Source: Virgibacillus sp. LDC-1 (GTDB lineage: Bacteria > Bacillota > Bacilli > Bacillales > Amphibacillaceae). Taken from it: a stretch of DNA of 64,000 nucleotides. Below are positions 49,650 to 58,819 of this stretch, piece after piece; within the stretch, counting starts at the first letter, position 1; each line of letters begins with the position of its first letter. The stretch spans positions 26,177 to 90,176 of the forward strand of contig NZ_JARUVL010000011.1 in NCBI RefSeq assembly GCF_030137545.1. The letters run 5' to 3'. A program made the position numbers and the translations under genes. The notes below the pieces were generated by a model. It was not told the DNA's origin. It did not search any database and saw only the letters and a program-made list of their open reading frames with translations.

Positions 49650-51626
49650 TCAAAAAAGAACGGATCCAATTTGATAAATCACCCATGTTACAGCATAGGC
49701 AGTAACGAGTGGATAGATAATGGAAAATACTGTCCACTTCGTTGATTTCGTCTCTCTCCATATAACTGCGACAGTAGCTAAACAAGGAATATAAAGTAAT
49801 ACAAAAACCATAAATGAATATGCAGATACTGGCGTGAAAAATTGACCAAGCGACGTAGCAAGTTCATTTTCAGATACCGCATAGATGATGGACATCGCAG
49901 AAACGACTACTTCTTTTGCTAAAAATCCTGTAATTAATGATGCAGCGGCTTGCCATGTACCAAAGCCTAATGGAGCTAAAATCGGAGCAATAAATCCTCC
50001 TACAATCGCCATAAAGCTGTTATCCATTTGTACATTAAAGCCACCTGGTCCAGCATAGCTCATGAGCCATATAAATATAGAGCCTGCGAAAATGATGGTT
50101 CCTGCTTTGCGAATAAACCCTTTTCCTTTTTCCCATGTACTACGCCACAAGGTTTTAGCATGTGGCAGATGATAAATAGGAAGATCAATAAAGAACATGG
50201 ACTTTTCATGCTTCATAATTGTCATGGAAATAAGCTTCGCAACAATTAAAGCTAAAATAATGCCAAGAAAATATAGTGAAAAAACAATAAGTGCTTGATG
50301 CTTAACAAAAAAGGCGCCAATAAATAAAGCATACACTGGCAATCGAGCAGAACAAGACATAAATGGAGCGATAAGAATCGTTAATAATCGTTCCTTTCGT
50401 TGTTCGATGGTTCGGGTTGCCATTATACCTGGTACATTACAGCCAAAGCTAATGATCATTGGAATAAACGATTTTCCGTTCATACCGAAGAATTCCATGA
50501 GGCGATCCATTATAACAGCGATTCGTGCCATATAGCCAGAGTCTTCCAATAGTGAAATAAAGAAAAAAAGCACGAAGATTTGAGGGACAAAAACGAGAAC
50601 TCCTCCAACCCCTGCAACAATTCCATCAATGATAAGTGCATGAACAAATGGCGATGCCCCGATGAGGGTAAGACCTTGATCAATCCATGTACTTAATGGA
50701 CCACTAAAAAAGGCATCGAGTAAATCAGATAAAGGTGTACCTATCCAAGAGAATGTCACTTGGAAAACAAGAAACATCACGAGCATGAAGATTGGAATAC
50801 CCCATATTGGATGGGTGACATAATGATCTAATGTTTGTTGCCACTTTAGCTTGTTCGTCGTATCCTGAGAGGTTGCTGTTTGTAATAATTGTTGGATAAA
50901 TGCATCTCTAGTATCGAACAAAATACGATGAATCGGCTTTCCTAAATCACTTTCAAGCTGTTCTTTTAAGGCGACCATGTCTGCATAATTTTCGTTTTGT
51001 TGTAAATATGCATCAACCGATTTATTATTTGTAAAAAATTGCAGTCCAAGCCAGCGTGATGATAAGTTTTCCGCTGTGATTAAAGTAGAAAAGCTGGTTA
51101 AAGCTTCCTCTACGCGTTCTGGGTACGAGAGTGTAAACGCTGGTGCATCTACGGGAGCGGTTAGCTTCTCTAGGAGCTGATCCGTTCCGATATTTTTTCT
51201 AGCAATTACAGACTGGACGGGAACACCGAGCATCGCTGCTAGCTTTTCATCATCAAGGAGGATCCCCTTTTTTTCTGCCACGTCAACCATGTTTAATGCA
51301 ATAACCATCGGGATGTCTGCTTCCAATAACTGAATGGTTAGATGCAAGCTCCGCTCTAATTGGCTTGCGTCAACAATGTTTAATAATTGATCATACTTTT
51401 CTGTTACGAGTGCATTAGCGACAAGCTGTTCATCAGCAGATACAGGCGATAAGTCGTAAATACCTGGCAGATCAATTAGTGTCCCTTGATTATTTTCAAG
51501 CTCTCCTATTTTTTTATCAACGGTTACTCCTGTCCAGTTACCAACATACGCATAGGAGCGCGTTAATGTATTAAAAAGAGAGGTTTTACCTGTATTCGGA
51601 TTTCCGATAAGGAGGGATGTTTTCAT
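49650..51626 (-). CDS. feoB: Ferrous iron transporter FeoB
   Basis: A 658-residue membrane protein for Fe(II) uptake. The N-terminal G domain has GNPNTGKTSLFN (P-loop, residues ~8-19), VTVDKK (switch), DLPGIYDL (G3) and NMVD (G4). Then come a helical linker and a membrane part with two Gate domains including SFGCNVPGIMATRTI and FLAKEVVVSAMS. It starts at ATG 51626, overlapping feoA (ATGA). It is Fur-regulated from upstream of feoA. The Cys in GCNVPG, often linked to metal translocation, is present. Confidence 0.95.
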   Translation of the reverse strand: MKTSLLIGNPNTGKTSLFNTLTRSYAYVGNWTGVTVDKKIGELENNQGTLIDLPGIYDLSPVSADEQLVANALVTEKYDQLLNIVDASQLERSLHLTIQLLEADIPMVIALNMVDVAEKKGILLDDEKLAAMLGVPVQSVIARKNIGTDQLLEKLTAPVDAPAFTLSYPERVEEALTSFSTLITAENLSSRWLGLQFFTNNKSVDAYLQQNENYADMVALKEQLESDLGKPIHRILFDTRDAFIQQLLQTATSQDTTNKLKWQQTLDHYVTHPIWGIPIFMLVMFLVFQVTFSWIGTPLSDLLDAFFSGPLSTWIDQGLTLIGASPFVHALIIDGIVAGVGGVLVFVPQIFVLFFFISLLEDSGYMARIAVIMDRLMEFFGMNGKSFIPMIISFGCNVPGIMATRTIEQRKERLLTILIAPFMSCSARLPVYALFIGAFFVKHQALIVFSLYFLGIILALIVAKLISMTIMKHEKSMFFIDLPIYHLPHAKTLWRSTWEKGKGFIRKAGTIIFAGSIFIWLMSYAGPGGFNVQMDNSFMAIVGGFIAPILAPLGFGTWQAAASLITGFLAKEVVVSAMSIIYAVSENELATSLGQFFTPVSAYSFMVFVLLYIPCLATVAVIWRETKSTKWTVFSIIYPLVTAYAVTWVIYQIGSVLF

Positions 51627-51850
51627 AATTGTATAACCTCTATTTTTTTCGCCTCTGCTTTACGAATACAAATGTTTTGTCCACGACATTCGAGGATACA
51701 CGGTCCGTTTAATAAGGAAGATTGCTTCATACATAGCTTGCATCCAGGCAAGAGTCCTACGGAAGTTAGCCGAAGCTGTAATGCGGAATCAATCGATTCC
51801 ATTTTATCAATGATGGCATACTGCCCAGATCGAAGCTCTGAAAGATTCAT
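51623..51850 (-). CDS. feoA: Ferrous iron transport protein FeoA
   Basis: A 75-residue SH3-like protein that binds FeoB and is needed for Fe(II) transport. LSELRSGQYAIIDKMESIDSALQLRLTSVGLLPG is the family pattern. RBS aggaaggg; the start is 26 bp from the Fur box. It overlaps feoB by 4 bp. Confidence 0.92.
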   Translation of the reverse strand: MNLSELRSGQYAIIDKMESIDSALQLRLTSVGLLPGCKLCMKQSSLLNGPCILECRGQNICIRKAEAKKIEVIQL

Positions 51851-51875
51851 TTTATCAACCCTTCCTAATTACAAA

Positions 51876-51919
51876 TGAGAATCATTCTCTATTATATAGT
51901 GTAATGAATGAATGAACAA
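51876..51919 (-). promoter_or_regulatory. feo promoter with Fur box
   Basis: Fur box TGAGAAT-C-ATTCTCT (51876-51890) matches the 7-1-7 repeat TGATAATNATTATCA with one asymmetric position. On the minus strand it immediately follows a TATAAT -10 element (51891-51896, spacer 17, TTGTTC -35 at 51914-51919). Iron-loaded Fur would therefore block feoAB transcription. Confidence 0.8.
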
Positions 51920-52046
51920 GAAGCAATGAAATGGGAAGAAAATAGCGAACGTTTGTGAACAAAAATGGAATGATTAGAATCAATTTTTTAAAGGAATGGG
52001 TTGTGTTTGTAAGATGGGAAATATGTATAAAAAGAAGGCGGGTAAA

Positions 52047-52673
52047 TTAACCACCGCCTCCGCTTCCACCCTGTTGTTCTCCACCTCCACCTCCGCCTTG
52101 TCCTTGTCCACCTTGCTGCTGGCTCCCTTGCTTTTCCGCAGCTTTTAATAGGATTTCTTGGATTTTAGCTTGAAATAATGGAGAGTCAAATGTTTGTTGA
52201 ATGGACTCTTCTAAATGCGCTTTAAATTGCTGACTTTTTAGTACATCTAGCATTTGCTTTTCCACTTCTGGATTTTTCATGAGGTCAATCATTTGTTTTT
52301 GATATTCGGGATCCTTTAGCAAGTCCTTCATCAATTTTTTATGACTATCCTCCATGGATTTAGCAAAGTCCTTTACAAACTTTGGATCCTTAAAAAGCTT
52401 TTCCCACATTTCTTTTCCTTTTTCAGAGGTTAATGCTTCATTGATTGATTTTTTAACAACCTCCGCATCCATGATAAGCTCCTGCTTCATTTTTTCATCG
52501 GCCATAATTTCTGCGAGTGCTTTTTTTCCTTCCTCTGTTTGTAATATATCAACAACCATTTTTTTTGTTGTATCGTATTCCCCTTCTTTCGCAGCTGGAT
52601 TTTCTCCGCTACAAGCAGAAAGAAGCGTCATAATTACTATGCTAAACAGTATGAATCGTGATCTCGGAAACAT
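52047..52673 (-). CDS. gerD: Spore germination lipoprotein GerD
   Basis: A 208-residue lipoprotein with lipobox LSAC (Cys at residue 21), needed for nutrient germination in Bacillus and located in the inner spore membrane. A run of amphipathic helices from about residues 30-175 (KKMVVDILQTEEGKKALAEI ... FDSPLFQAKIQEILLKAAEK) matches GerD. The C-terminal ~28 residues are almost only Gly, Gln and Ser. RBS ggaggaaggagg. Its neighbours on the plus strand are kbaA and salA, as in B. subtilis. Confidence 0.93.
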   Translation of the reverse strand: MFPRSRFILFSIVIMTLLSACSGENPAAKEGEYDTTKKMVVDILQTEEGKKALAEIMADEKMKQELIMDAEVVKKSINEALTSEKGKEMWEKLFKDPKFVKDFAKSMEDSHKKLMKDLLKDPEYQKQMIDLMKNPEVEKQMLDVLKSQQFKAHLEESIQQTFDSPLFQAKIQEILLKAAEKQGSQQQGGQGQGGGGGGEQQGGSGGGG

Positions 52674-52812
52674 AAGGAAATCCTCCTTCCTCCTTATGTT
52701 TAATATGGAACCGAAACGAAAAAATATGCACTTGTAGAGGAAAAAACAAGTTGTTCATGTTAAAATACGGGTGGTATGATTTGTGCATCATAAGCGGCAG
52801 GGGGAAATGAGA

Positions 52813-53466
52813 TTGAATAGTCGAAAAGTAGTTACTTTATTTACGAGAACTTTGTTAATTGGGGGATTAGCAGGACTTATTACGAGTTTTTTTGTTAAAA
52901 CCGATCAATACCTCGCTTATCTTAATCCACTTAATTTGAAAGAATTAGTTGGTGTGTTATTGTTTTCGCTTGGCTTAGGCTTGGTGTTTACGGTTGTAAG
53001 TCAAACAGGGTTTTTTGCTTATTTATTTATTCATCGGTTTGGTTTGGGACTTTTCCGTTCCTTTTGGCCAACCGTTCAAGTATTACTTATCCTGTTCGTG
53101 TTGTTTGATTTAGTTTATTTTCCATATACAGCAAGTGACGGGGATGGATCGCTTCTTCGTTATGTTCTTGTAGCGGCAGGCTTACTTATATATGGTGTAA
53201 TTGTATCTTATATCAAAGCAAAGGAAACGAATAGCAGCGCCTTTATACCTGCCCTCTTTTTAATGGTTGTTATGACAACGATTGAGTGGGTGCCGGGTCT
53301 CCGTACAAGTGGAACCGATTATGCTTTGTTAATGATTGTCCCATTACTTGTTTCGAATACATATCAATTACTTGCTTTACACCGCCTTATTAAACAAGAG
53401 GACGGCAGATCTAAAAAGCCAGCTGTTGCCTTAAACAATAAAAAACAAGCAAGCTCAAAAACCTGA
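52813..53466 (+). CDS. kbaA: KinB-signaling pathway activation protein KbaA
   Basis: A 217-residue integral membrane protein with about six helices, matching KbaA by position between gerD and pdaB and by length (B. subtilis ~198). KbaA activates the KinB sporulation kinase. TTG 52813 is chosen, 8 nt after aggggg; ATG 52807 lies only 2 nt after it and remains an alternative. The C-terminal ~20 residues are basic and hydrophilic. A terminator follows. Confidence 0.88.
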   Translation: MNSRKVVTLFTRTLLIGGLAGLITSFFVKTDQYLAYLNPLNLKELVGVLLFSLGLGLVFTVVSQTGFFAYLFIHRFGLGLFRSFWPTVQVLLILFVLFDLVYFPYTASDGDGSLLRYVLVAAGLLIYGVIVSYIKAKETNSSAFIPALFLMVVMTTIEWVPGLRTSGTDYALLMIVPLLVSNTYQLLALHRLIKQEDGRSKKPAVALNNKKQASSKT

Positions 53467-53493
53467 TGGATCAATGATTCATCAGGTTTTTTT
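53457..53493. terminator. Terminator between kbaA and pdaB
   Basis: aaaacctgatg (53457-53467) pairs with catcaggtttt (53480-53490) around gatcaatgatt, followed by T-run; serves the convergent pair. Confidence 0.85.
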
Positions 53494-53523
53494 ATGAAGT
53501 CAGATACATGTGAAAGCTTCCAT

Positions 53524-54282
53524 TTAATCAACTATTTCTGCTTTTGCGTGGGCTTGATTGATCAACTCAGTAATTGTTACGAAGGACAATTTTTTATTTT
53601 TTAAACCTGGCAGAATCGTTTTTAAAGAATTAGCTGTCTGCTTAGCGGAATCAGAAGCATGCATCAGAATGATGTCACCATTTGAGGTGTTCTTCATAAT
53701 GTGATCAATAATCTTCTGGGTACCGGGATTTTTCCAATCATGTGAATTGACATTCCAATGAATCACTTTAAAGCCAATTGATTCTGCGAGCTCTACAATC
53801 TCTTCGTTAAAATGGCCATTAGGTGTGCGTAGAAGCTCGACATTTTCGTAGCCAAGCTTTTTAAAGACCTCTTTTGTGTGCAATAAATCCTTTCGCACTT
53901 GCTCTATTTCCTGATCAAGATAGCTTTTATAGCGATAGCCCAACGTCCCTAGCTCATGTTTTCCTTTGACAATCATTTCAACAAGTTCTGGATGTCTTTC
54001 TGCCCATTCTCCACTAACAAAAAACGTCGCTTGCACTTGTTCTTTTTCCAACTGCTTTAATATCCCTTCTACACGTTCTTCTCCCCAGCTTATGTTAAAG
54101 GTAAGTGCAATATTTGGTTCTTTTTCATTCCCCTTTGCCAGAACATTTGGTTCCTCATTGGAAAACACCGATAGCGTTCCAGTTGTTTCCATCCAAATAA
54201 AAATGGCAGCAAGATGAGCAAATAGTATAAGGGTAAGGATTCGTGCTTTCTTACCGAATTTCCATACATAAAAATGCTGCAT
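53524..54282 (-). CDS. pdaB: Polysaccharide deacetylase family sporulation protein PdaB
   Basis: A 252-residue protein with an N-terminal membrane anchor (ILTLILFAHLAAIFIWM) and a NodB-homology domain. In place of the catalytic Asp of TFDDG it has TFNISWG, and the second motif reads GKHELGTLGYRYKSY, lacking the usual His ligand at G(S/N)H. Family position between kbaA and rrn, and the NISWG sequence, fit PdaB (YbaN), needed for late spore stability. Deacetylase activity is doubtful from sequence; this may be true of the PdaB group as a whole. RBS aaaggaggg. Confidence 0.9.
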   Translation of the reverse strand: MQHFYVWKFGKKARILTLILFAHLAAIFIWMETTGTLSVFSNEEPNVLAKGNEKEPNIALTFNISWGEERVEGILKQLEKEQVQATFFVSGEWAERHPELVEMIVKGKHELGTLGYRYKSYLDQEIEQVRKDLLHTKEVFKKLGYENVELLRTPNGHFNEEIVELAESIGFKVIHWNVNSHDWKNPGTQKIIDHIMKNTSNGDIILMHASDSAKQTANSLKTILPGLKNKKLSFVTITELINQAHAKAEIVD

Positions 54283-54536
54283 ACGGTTCCCTCCTTTTGT
54301 ATCAGGCTTGTCTTTTATTATATTTATGAGATAAAAGCGATATTATGAACAAGCTAATAAAAAACAAACGGGTTTATAAAGCAGTAAAAAAGGAAATAAC
54401 AAATGAAAACTACTTCGACAAGTTTCGAGAAAATCAACTTCTGAATAAAATGATAAAGAATGGATAAATTAAGAAAACCAACCGACAAAATTCCACATTT
54501 TTCACGAATAACTGTGGTATGGTGTGAGGTGAGAAA
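54283..54536 (+). other. Non-coding gap between pdaB and a small gene
   Basis: No gene was found in these 254 bp of A/T-rich sequence. It should hold divergent promoters for pdaB and the gene at 54537; none could be picked with confidence. Confidence 0.4.
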
Positions 54537-54761
54537 ATGTTAGGCTTGATTATTAACGAATTAGAGCAAAAAGAGATGCAATATTTAGTGAAACGTGAAT
54601 TAGAAGAATTGCTCTTTGATTTAGAGGATCATCGCATTGACCCCATTGTAAAACAGTCTATGCGAGAACGATATCGGGTCCTTTTTCAGTTGTTAAGAAG
54701 AGTAGCCAGTCATGAAGAATGCTTGAAATATGTACCGAAGAAAACAAAAAACGAAGGATAA
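54537..54761 (+). CDS. Small conserved Bacillales protein of unknown function
   Basis: A 74-residue soluble protein, mostly helical (NELEQKEMQYLVKRELEELLFDLEDHRIDPIVKQSMRER). It resembles a family of ~70-residue Bacillales proteins with the pattern LLFDLED.RID..V...M.ERY. No functional motif seen. RBS gtgag is weak. The 242-bp region after it contains the promoter of the peptide transporter. Confidence 0.65.
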   Translation: MLGLIINELEQKEMQYLVKRELEELLFDLEDHRIDPIVKQSMRERYRVLFQLLRRVASHEECLKYVPKKTKNEG

Positions 54762-54919
54762 TCGAAATAAGCGATTCATATGTATTGGCAAAATGTCAAT
54801 GGATGAAGTTACATATGGAGATAGGCTAGCTTTCTGTTCAACCAAGAGCAGAAGGCTTTTTATATTGGAAAAACAAATGCATATGGTGTCAATTATTTTT
54901 AAGAAAAATGAGAAAAACT

Positions 54920-54948
54920 TTATACATGCTCTCATATAGATGTAATAT
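54920..54948 (+). promoter_or_regulatory. Candidate promoter of the peptide ABC operon
   Basis: TTATAC (54920-54925), 17-bp spacer and an extended -10 TG-TAATAT (54943-54948). It lies 55 bp before the first gene. Regulator sites were not identified. Confidence 0.5.
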
Positions 54949-55003
54949 AGTATAAATTCAAAAATATCTAACTAATTTGATTAATTTAAAAAGGAGGACG
55001 CAT

Positions 55004-55996
55004 ATGACTTCACCGCTCCTAGAGGTTCGCAATTTACATACACATTTTTTCACGAAGGCTGGAGTGGTAAAAGCAGTCGATGGTGTTGATTTTTCTATCA
55101 AGCCTGGGGAAACACTCGGTATTGTGGGAGAGTCAGGTTCTGGAAAAAGTATAACTGCTATGTCCATTCTTGGTCTTGTGCCCAATCCTCCTGGAGAAAT
55201 TGTAGCAGGTGAGATTATCTTTAAAGGTGAAAATTTGCTGCACAAAAAAGAACAGGAAATGCGCCAAATTCGAGGAAAAGAAATTGCGATGGTGTTTCAG
55301 GACCCGATGACATCACTAAATCCAGTTTTTACTGTTGAAAAGCAAATGGTTGAAACCATTTTAGCGCATGAACGACTAACAAAAAAACAAGCAAAAGAAC
55401 GTGCAGTGGAGTTGTTAACGCTAGTTGGTATTCCAGATGCAAGAAAGCGTCTTAAGACGTACCCACATGAATTTAGCGGGGGAATGCGGCAGCGCGTGAT
55501 GATTGCAATGGCGTTATCTTGTAATCCATCGTTATTGATTGCGGATGAGCCAACAACTGCTTTAGATGTAACCATCCAGGCGCAAATTCTAGAGTTGTTT
55601 AAGCAAATGCAACAGGAACTCAATATGGCAATGATCATGATTACCCATGATCTCGGTGTTGTATCAGAGGTATGTGACAATGTCATGGTTATGTATGCGG
55701 GAAAGCCAACGGAATTTACGAGCACAAAGCAGTTGTTTGATAACGGCAAACACCCATATACGCAAGGGTTAATGCATTCCATACCGAAAATCACGCCAGA
55801 AAAGGAAAAGCTTGCGACAATAAAAGGCTCGCCCCCAGATTTACGAGCACTTCCAAAGGGATGTAGCTTTGCACCCCGATGCGCACATGCAATGGAAGCG
55901 TGCATAAAGACGGATCCAGTAATGACGAGGGTGGATGAAAATCATCGTGTTCGTTGTTTATTGTACGATCAATCAAAAAAGGCGGTAACGACATGA
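55004..55996 (+). CDS. Dipeptide/oligopeptide ABC transporter ATPase (OppD/DppD type)
   Basis: A 330-residue ABC ATPase. Walker A GESGSGKSITA (residues ~40-50), signature FSGGMRQRVMIAMAL and Walker B LLIADEPTTALD are intact. The C-terminal Cys-rich part (GCSFAPRCAHAMEAC...VRC) is the iron-sulfur-like motif of this subfamily. ATG 55004 after aaggagg; a frame open from 54977 lacks an RBS. It overlaps the next gene by 4 bp. Confidence 0.93.
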   Translation: MTSPLLEVRNLHTHFFTKAGVVKAVDGVDFSIKPGETLGIVGESGSGKSITAMSILGLVPNPPGEIVAGEIIFKGENLLHKKEQEMRQIRGKEIAMVFQDPMTSLNPVFTVEKQMVETILAHERLTKKQAKERAVELLTLVGIPDARKRLKTYPHEFSGGMRQRVMIAMALSCNPSLLIADEPTTALDVTIQAQILELFKQMQQELNMAMIMITHDLGVVSEVCDNVMVMYAGKPTEFTSTKQLFDNGKHPYTQGLMHSIPKITPEKEKLATIKGSPPDLRALPKGCSFAPRCAHAMEACIKTDPVMTRVDENHRVRCLLYDQSKKAVTT

Positions 55997-56976
55997 GTGC
56001 ATTACTTGAAGTGAAAGATATAAAGAAACATTTTCCGATTAAAAATGATGCGGTTTTTTCGCGGGAAAAGCGTGTCTTAAAAGCGGTAGATGGGATTTCG
56101 TTTTCCGTTAAAAAAGGGGAGACGCTCGGTCTTGTTGGAGAAAGTGGCTGTGGGAAATCAACAGCAGGAAGAGTAATGCTCAAACTGTTAGAGCCAACGA
56201 GTGGAGAGATTTATTTTAAGGGTGAAAACATTACGAACTTTCGTGGGGAAAAGCTTCGCAAATTACGACGAGAAATGCAACTGATATTCCAGGATCCGTA
56301 TGCATCGTTAAATCCAAGAAAGTCCATTGAGAAAATTATTTCAGAGCCGATGAAAATCTTTAATATTCCTCGAGAGGAACGGGAAAAACGCTTAGATTAT
56401 TTGCTTGAGGTTGTTGGGCTTAGTGCATACCATAAGCAACGTTATCCACATGAATTTAGTGGGGGGCAACGCCAACGAATTGGAATCGCGCGTTCCTTGG
56501 CATTAGATCCTGAGCTTGTCATTTGTGATGAGCCGGTTTCTGCATTAGATGTTTCTATTCAAGCACAGGTAATTAATTTAATGGAGGATTTGCAGGCGGA
56601 ATTTGATTTAACTTACGTATTTATCGCCCATGATCTTAGTGTCGTTCACCATATTAGTGATCGTGTTGCGGTGATGTATTTAGGGGAGCTAGTTGAAATT
56701 GGGGATGCGCAAGAAGTATATCGTGATCCAAAGCATCCATACACCCAAGCGTTACTTTCTGCTGTTCCTCAAGTAAATCCAAATGAGGAAAAGCAACGCA
56801 TTATTTTAAAAGGGGATTTGCCTTCACCGCAAAACCCACCAAGCGGGTGTAAATTCCATACTCGTTGCCCATTTGCCGAAGAAATTTGCCGAACCTCCAA
56901 ACCATCATTACGAAAAGCATCCGAAAACGGGGTAATGGCAGCATGTCATTTTGTCAAGGAGGTGGTCGAAGCTTAA
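55993..56976 (+). CDS. Dipeptide/oligopeptide ABC transporter ATPase (OppF/DppF type)
   Basis: A 327-residue ABC ATPase paired with the preceding one. Walker A GESGCGKSTAG, signature FSGGQRQRIGIARSL and Walker B LVICDEPVSALD are present, with the C-terminal Cys motif GCKFHTRCPFAEEIC...AACHF. ATG 55993 overlaps the previous stop (ATGA). Confidence 0.93.
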   Translation: MSALLEVKDIKKHFPIKNDAVFSREKRVLKAVDGISFSVKKGETLGLVGESGCGKSTAGRVMLKLLEPTSGEIYFKGENITNFRGEKLRKLRREMQLIFQDPYASLNPRKSIEKIISEPMKIFNIPREEREKRLDYLLEVVGLSAYHKQRYPHEFSGGQRQRIGIARSLALDPELVICDEPVSALDVSIQAQVINLMEDLQAEFDLTYVFIAHDLSVVHHISDRVAVMYLGELVEIGDAQEVYRDPKHPYTQALLSAVPQVNPNEEKQRIILKGDLPSPQNPPSGCKFHTRCPFAEEICRTSKPSLRKASENGVMAACHFVKEVVEA

Positions 56977-57032
56977 CAGCAAGCTGACCGTTATGCACAT
57001 AAAGCAGAATCTAAAAAAGCAGGGGGAGAATT

Positions 57033-58676
57033 ATGATTAAAAAGCAACGTTTATTATTTCTGTTCATTTTGTCAATAGCACTGTTTTTTATACTTGCAGC
57101 TTGTAACAAGGATACGCAATCAGAAAGCGAAGGAAGCGGAAATGCGGAAGGCGAAAACAAAGCTTCAGAAGGAGAAGCGAGTGGAGATAAGATTCTTGTT
57201 TTTGGCCGTGGAGCGGATTCGATTCAACTCGATCCTTCAAAAGTAACGGATGGAGAATCCATTTATGTTACAAACCAAATTTATGATACATTGGTACGCT
57301 ATGAAGAAGAAAGCACAGAAGTAAAGCCTGCATTAGCAACCGAGTGGAAGGTTTCAGAAGATGGGAAAGTATGGACCTTTCAATTACGAGATGATGTAAA
57401 GTTCCATGATGGCAATGATTTTACAGCAGAAGATGTTGTCTTCAACTTTGAGCGTTGGACGACGTCAGCAGAATTTGTCTATTATGGCTATATGTTTGGG
57501 GCCTCTGAAGATAATATGAAAGGAATTATCGAAAAGGTGGAAGCAACAGGAGATTACGAAGTTACGTTCACTTTATCAGAACCGAATGCACCATTCCTCT
57601 ATACGCTTGCGATGCCACCTTTTGGAATTGCGAGTTCAAAGGCTGTAGAAGAGCATGGAGAAGACTACTTTAAAAATCCAGTTGGAACTGGTCCATTTAC
57701 ATTTGAAGAATGGTTGCCAGATGACAAGATTACGTTAAAGAAAAACCCTGATTACTTTGGTGAACCAGCAAATGTCGATCAAGTTGTCTTTCGTGTAATT
57801 CCGGATAATGGTGCGCGCTTCATGGAGCTTCAGGCTGGTAGTATCGATTTAATGATGGGATTAAATCCACAGGATATTGCAACAGCTGAAGGAGATGATA
57901 ATTTACAGATTATTCGTCGTCCTTCAATGAATGTATCGTATATGGCGATGAACACAGATAAGGAAGGCCCATTAGCGGATAAGCTTGTGCGACAAGCGGT
58001 TAATTTAGCGATCGATAAGGAACAGCTTATTTCACTTTATGAAGGGATTGGAAAGGCTGCTAAAAACCCAATTCCACCATCATTATGGGGCTTTAATGAT
58101 GATGTAGAGGATTATGGATATGATGTGGAAGAGGCGAAAGCGTTATTAGCTGAAGCTGGTTATGCTGATGGCTTTGAAATCACATTGTACACGTTTGCAA
58201 ATCCAAGACCATATATGCCACAGCCAAAAGTAACTGCTCAAGCAATCCAAGAAATGCTGAAGGAAGTCAATATTAAGGTAAAGATTGTTGAAAATGATTG
58301 GGATTCCCATTTAGATGCAACAGAGAATGGAAAGCATGATATGGCCTTCCTCGGTTGGACTGGTGATAATGGAGATCCAGATAACTTCATGTACGTATTA
58401 TTGGATAAGGATAATGCGAAAATGGGGTCAGCAGGAAATATTGCTTTCTACAAGAGTGATGAAGTCCATGACCTATTGAAGGAAGCACAGGTTGAAATGG
58501 ATCAAGAAAAGCGGACAGCGCTTTATATGAAGGCGCAAGAGATTATTCATGACGATGCGCCTTGGTTCCCAATCGCGCATACGACTCCACCACTGGCTGC
58601 AAAGAAAAGTATTGTGAATTATGTTCCGCATCCAACGGGAAGTGAACCTTTTAATTTGCTAGATATTCAAGAATAG
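57033..58676 (+). CDS. Peptide-binding lipoprotein (SBP family 5)
   Basis: A 547-residue lipoprotein with lipobox LAAC (Cys at residue 24) and a Glu/Ser-rich linker. The family-5 core is visible in WKVSEDGKVWTFQLRDDVKFHDG and in MGWTGD-like FLGWTGDNGDPDNF. The short-peptide type (DppE/DppA-like) is suggested by the segment GTGPFTFEEWLPDDKITLKKNPDYFG. It is encoded between the ATPases and permeases, and a hairpin follows. It could bind dipeptides or another small solute such as nickel or haem; the substrate is not certain. Confidence 0.9.
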   Translation: MIKKQRLLFLFILSIALFFILAACNKDTQSESEGSGNAEGENKASEGEASGDKILVFGRGADSIQLDPSKVTDGESIYVTNQIYDTLVRYEEESTEVKPALATEWKVSEDGKVWTFQLRDDVKFHDGNDFTAEDVVFNFERWTTSAEFVYYGYMFGASEDNMKGIIEKVEATGDYEVTFTLSEPNAPFLYTLAMPPFGIASSKAVEEHGEDYFKNPVGTGPFTFEEWLPDDKITLKKNPDYFGEPANVDQVVFRVIPDNGARFMELQAGSIDLMMGLNPQDIATAEGDDNLQIIRRPSMNVSYMAMNTDKEGPLADKLVRQAVNLAIDKEQLISLYEGIGKAAKNPIPPSLWGFNDDVEDYGYDVEEAKALLAEAGYADGFEITLYTFANPRPYMPQPKVTAQAIQEMLKEVNIKVKIVENDWDSHLDATENGKHDMAFLGWTGDNGDPDNFMYVLLDKDNAKMGSAGNIAFYKSDEVHDLLKEAQVEMDQEKRTALYMKAQEIIHDDAPWFPIAHTTPPLAAKKSIVNYVPHPTGSEPFNLLDIQE

Positions 58677-58721
58677 ACGATTATTCTAGGTTCGTTGATT
58701 AACGAAGGATGTAGTTTATGG

Positions 58722-58768
58722 AAGGCTCTTTCCTTGTCGGTCGATGATGAACGGGAAAGAGCCTTTTC
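58722..58768 (+). terminator. Intra-operon hairpin/terminator after the peptide-binding protein gene
   Basis: aaggctctttcc (58722-58733) pairs with ggaaagagcctt (58754-58765), followed by tttcc. Partial read-through would give more binding protein than permease. Confidence 0.7.
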
Positions 58769-58819
58769 CAATCATGCGAATAGGAAAGATTGAAGTGCGT
58801 GAACGGAGGGGTCACAAAC

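Noticed and set aside
54730..54939. 69-residue plus-strand open frame after the small gene
   Set aside because: It begins inside the preceding gene, lacks an RBS and crosses the likely peptide-operon promoter.
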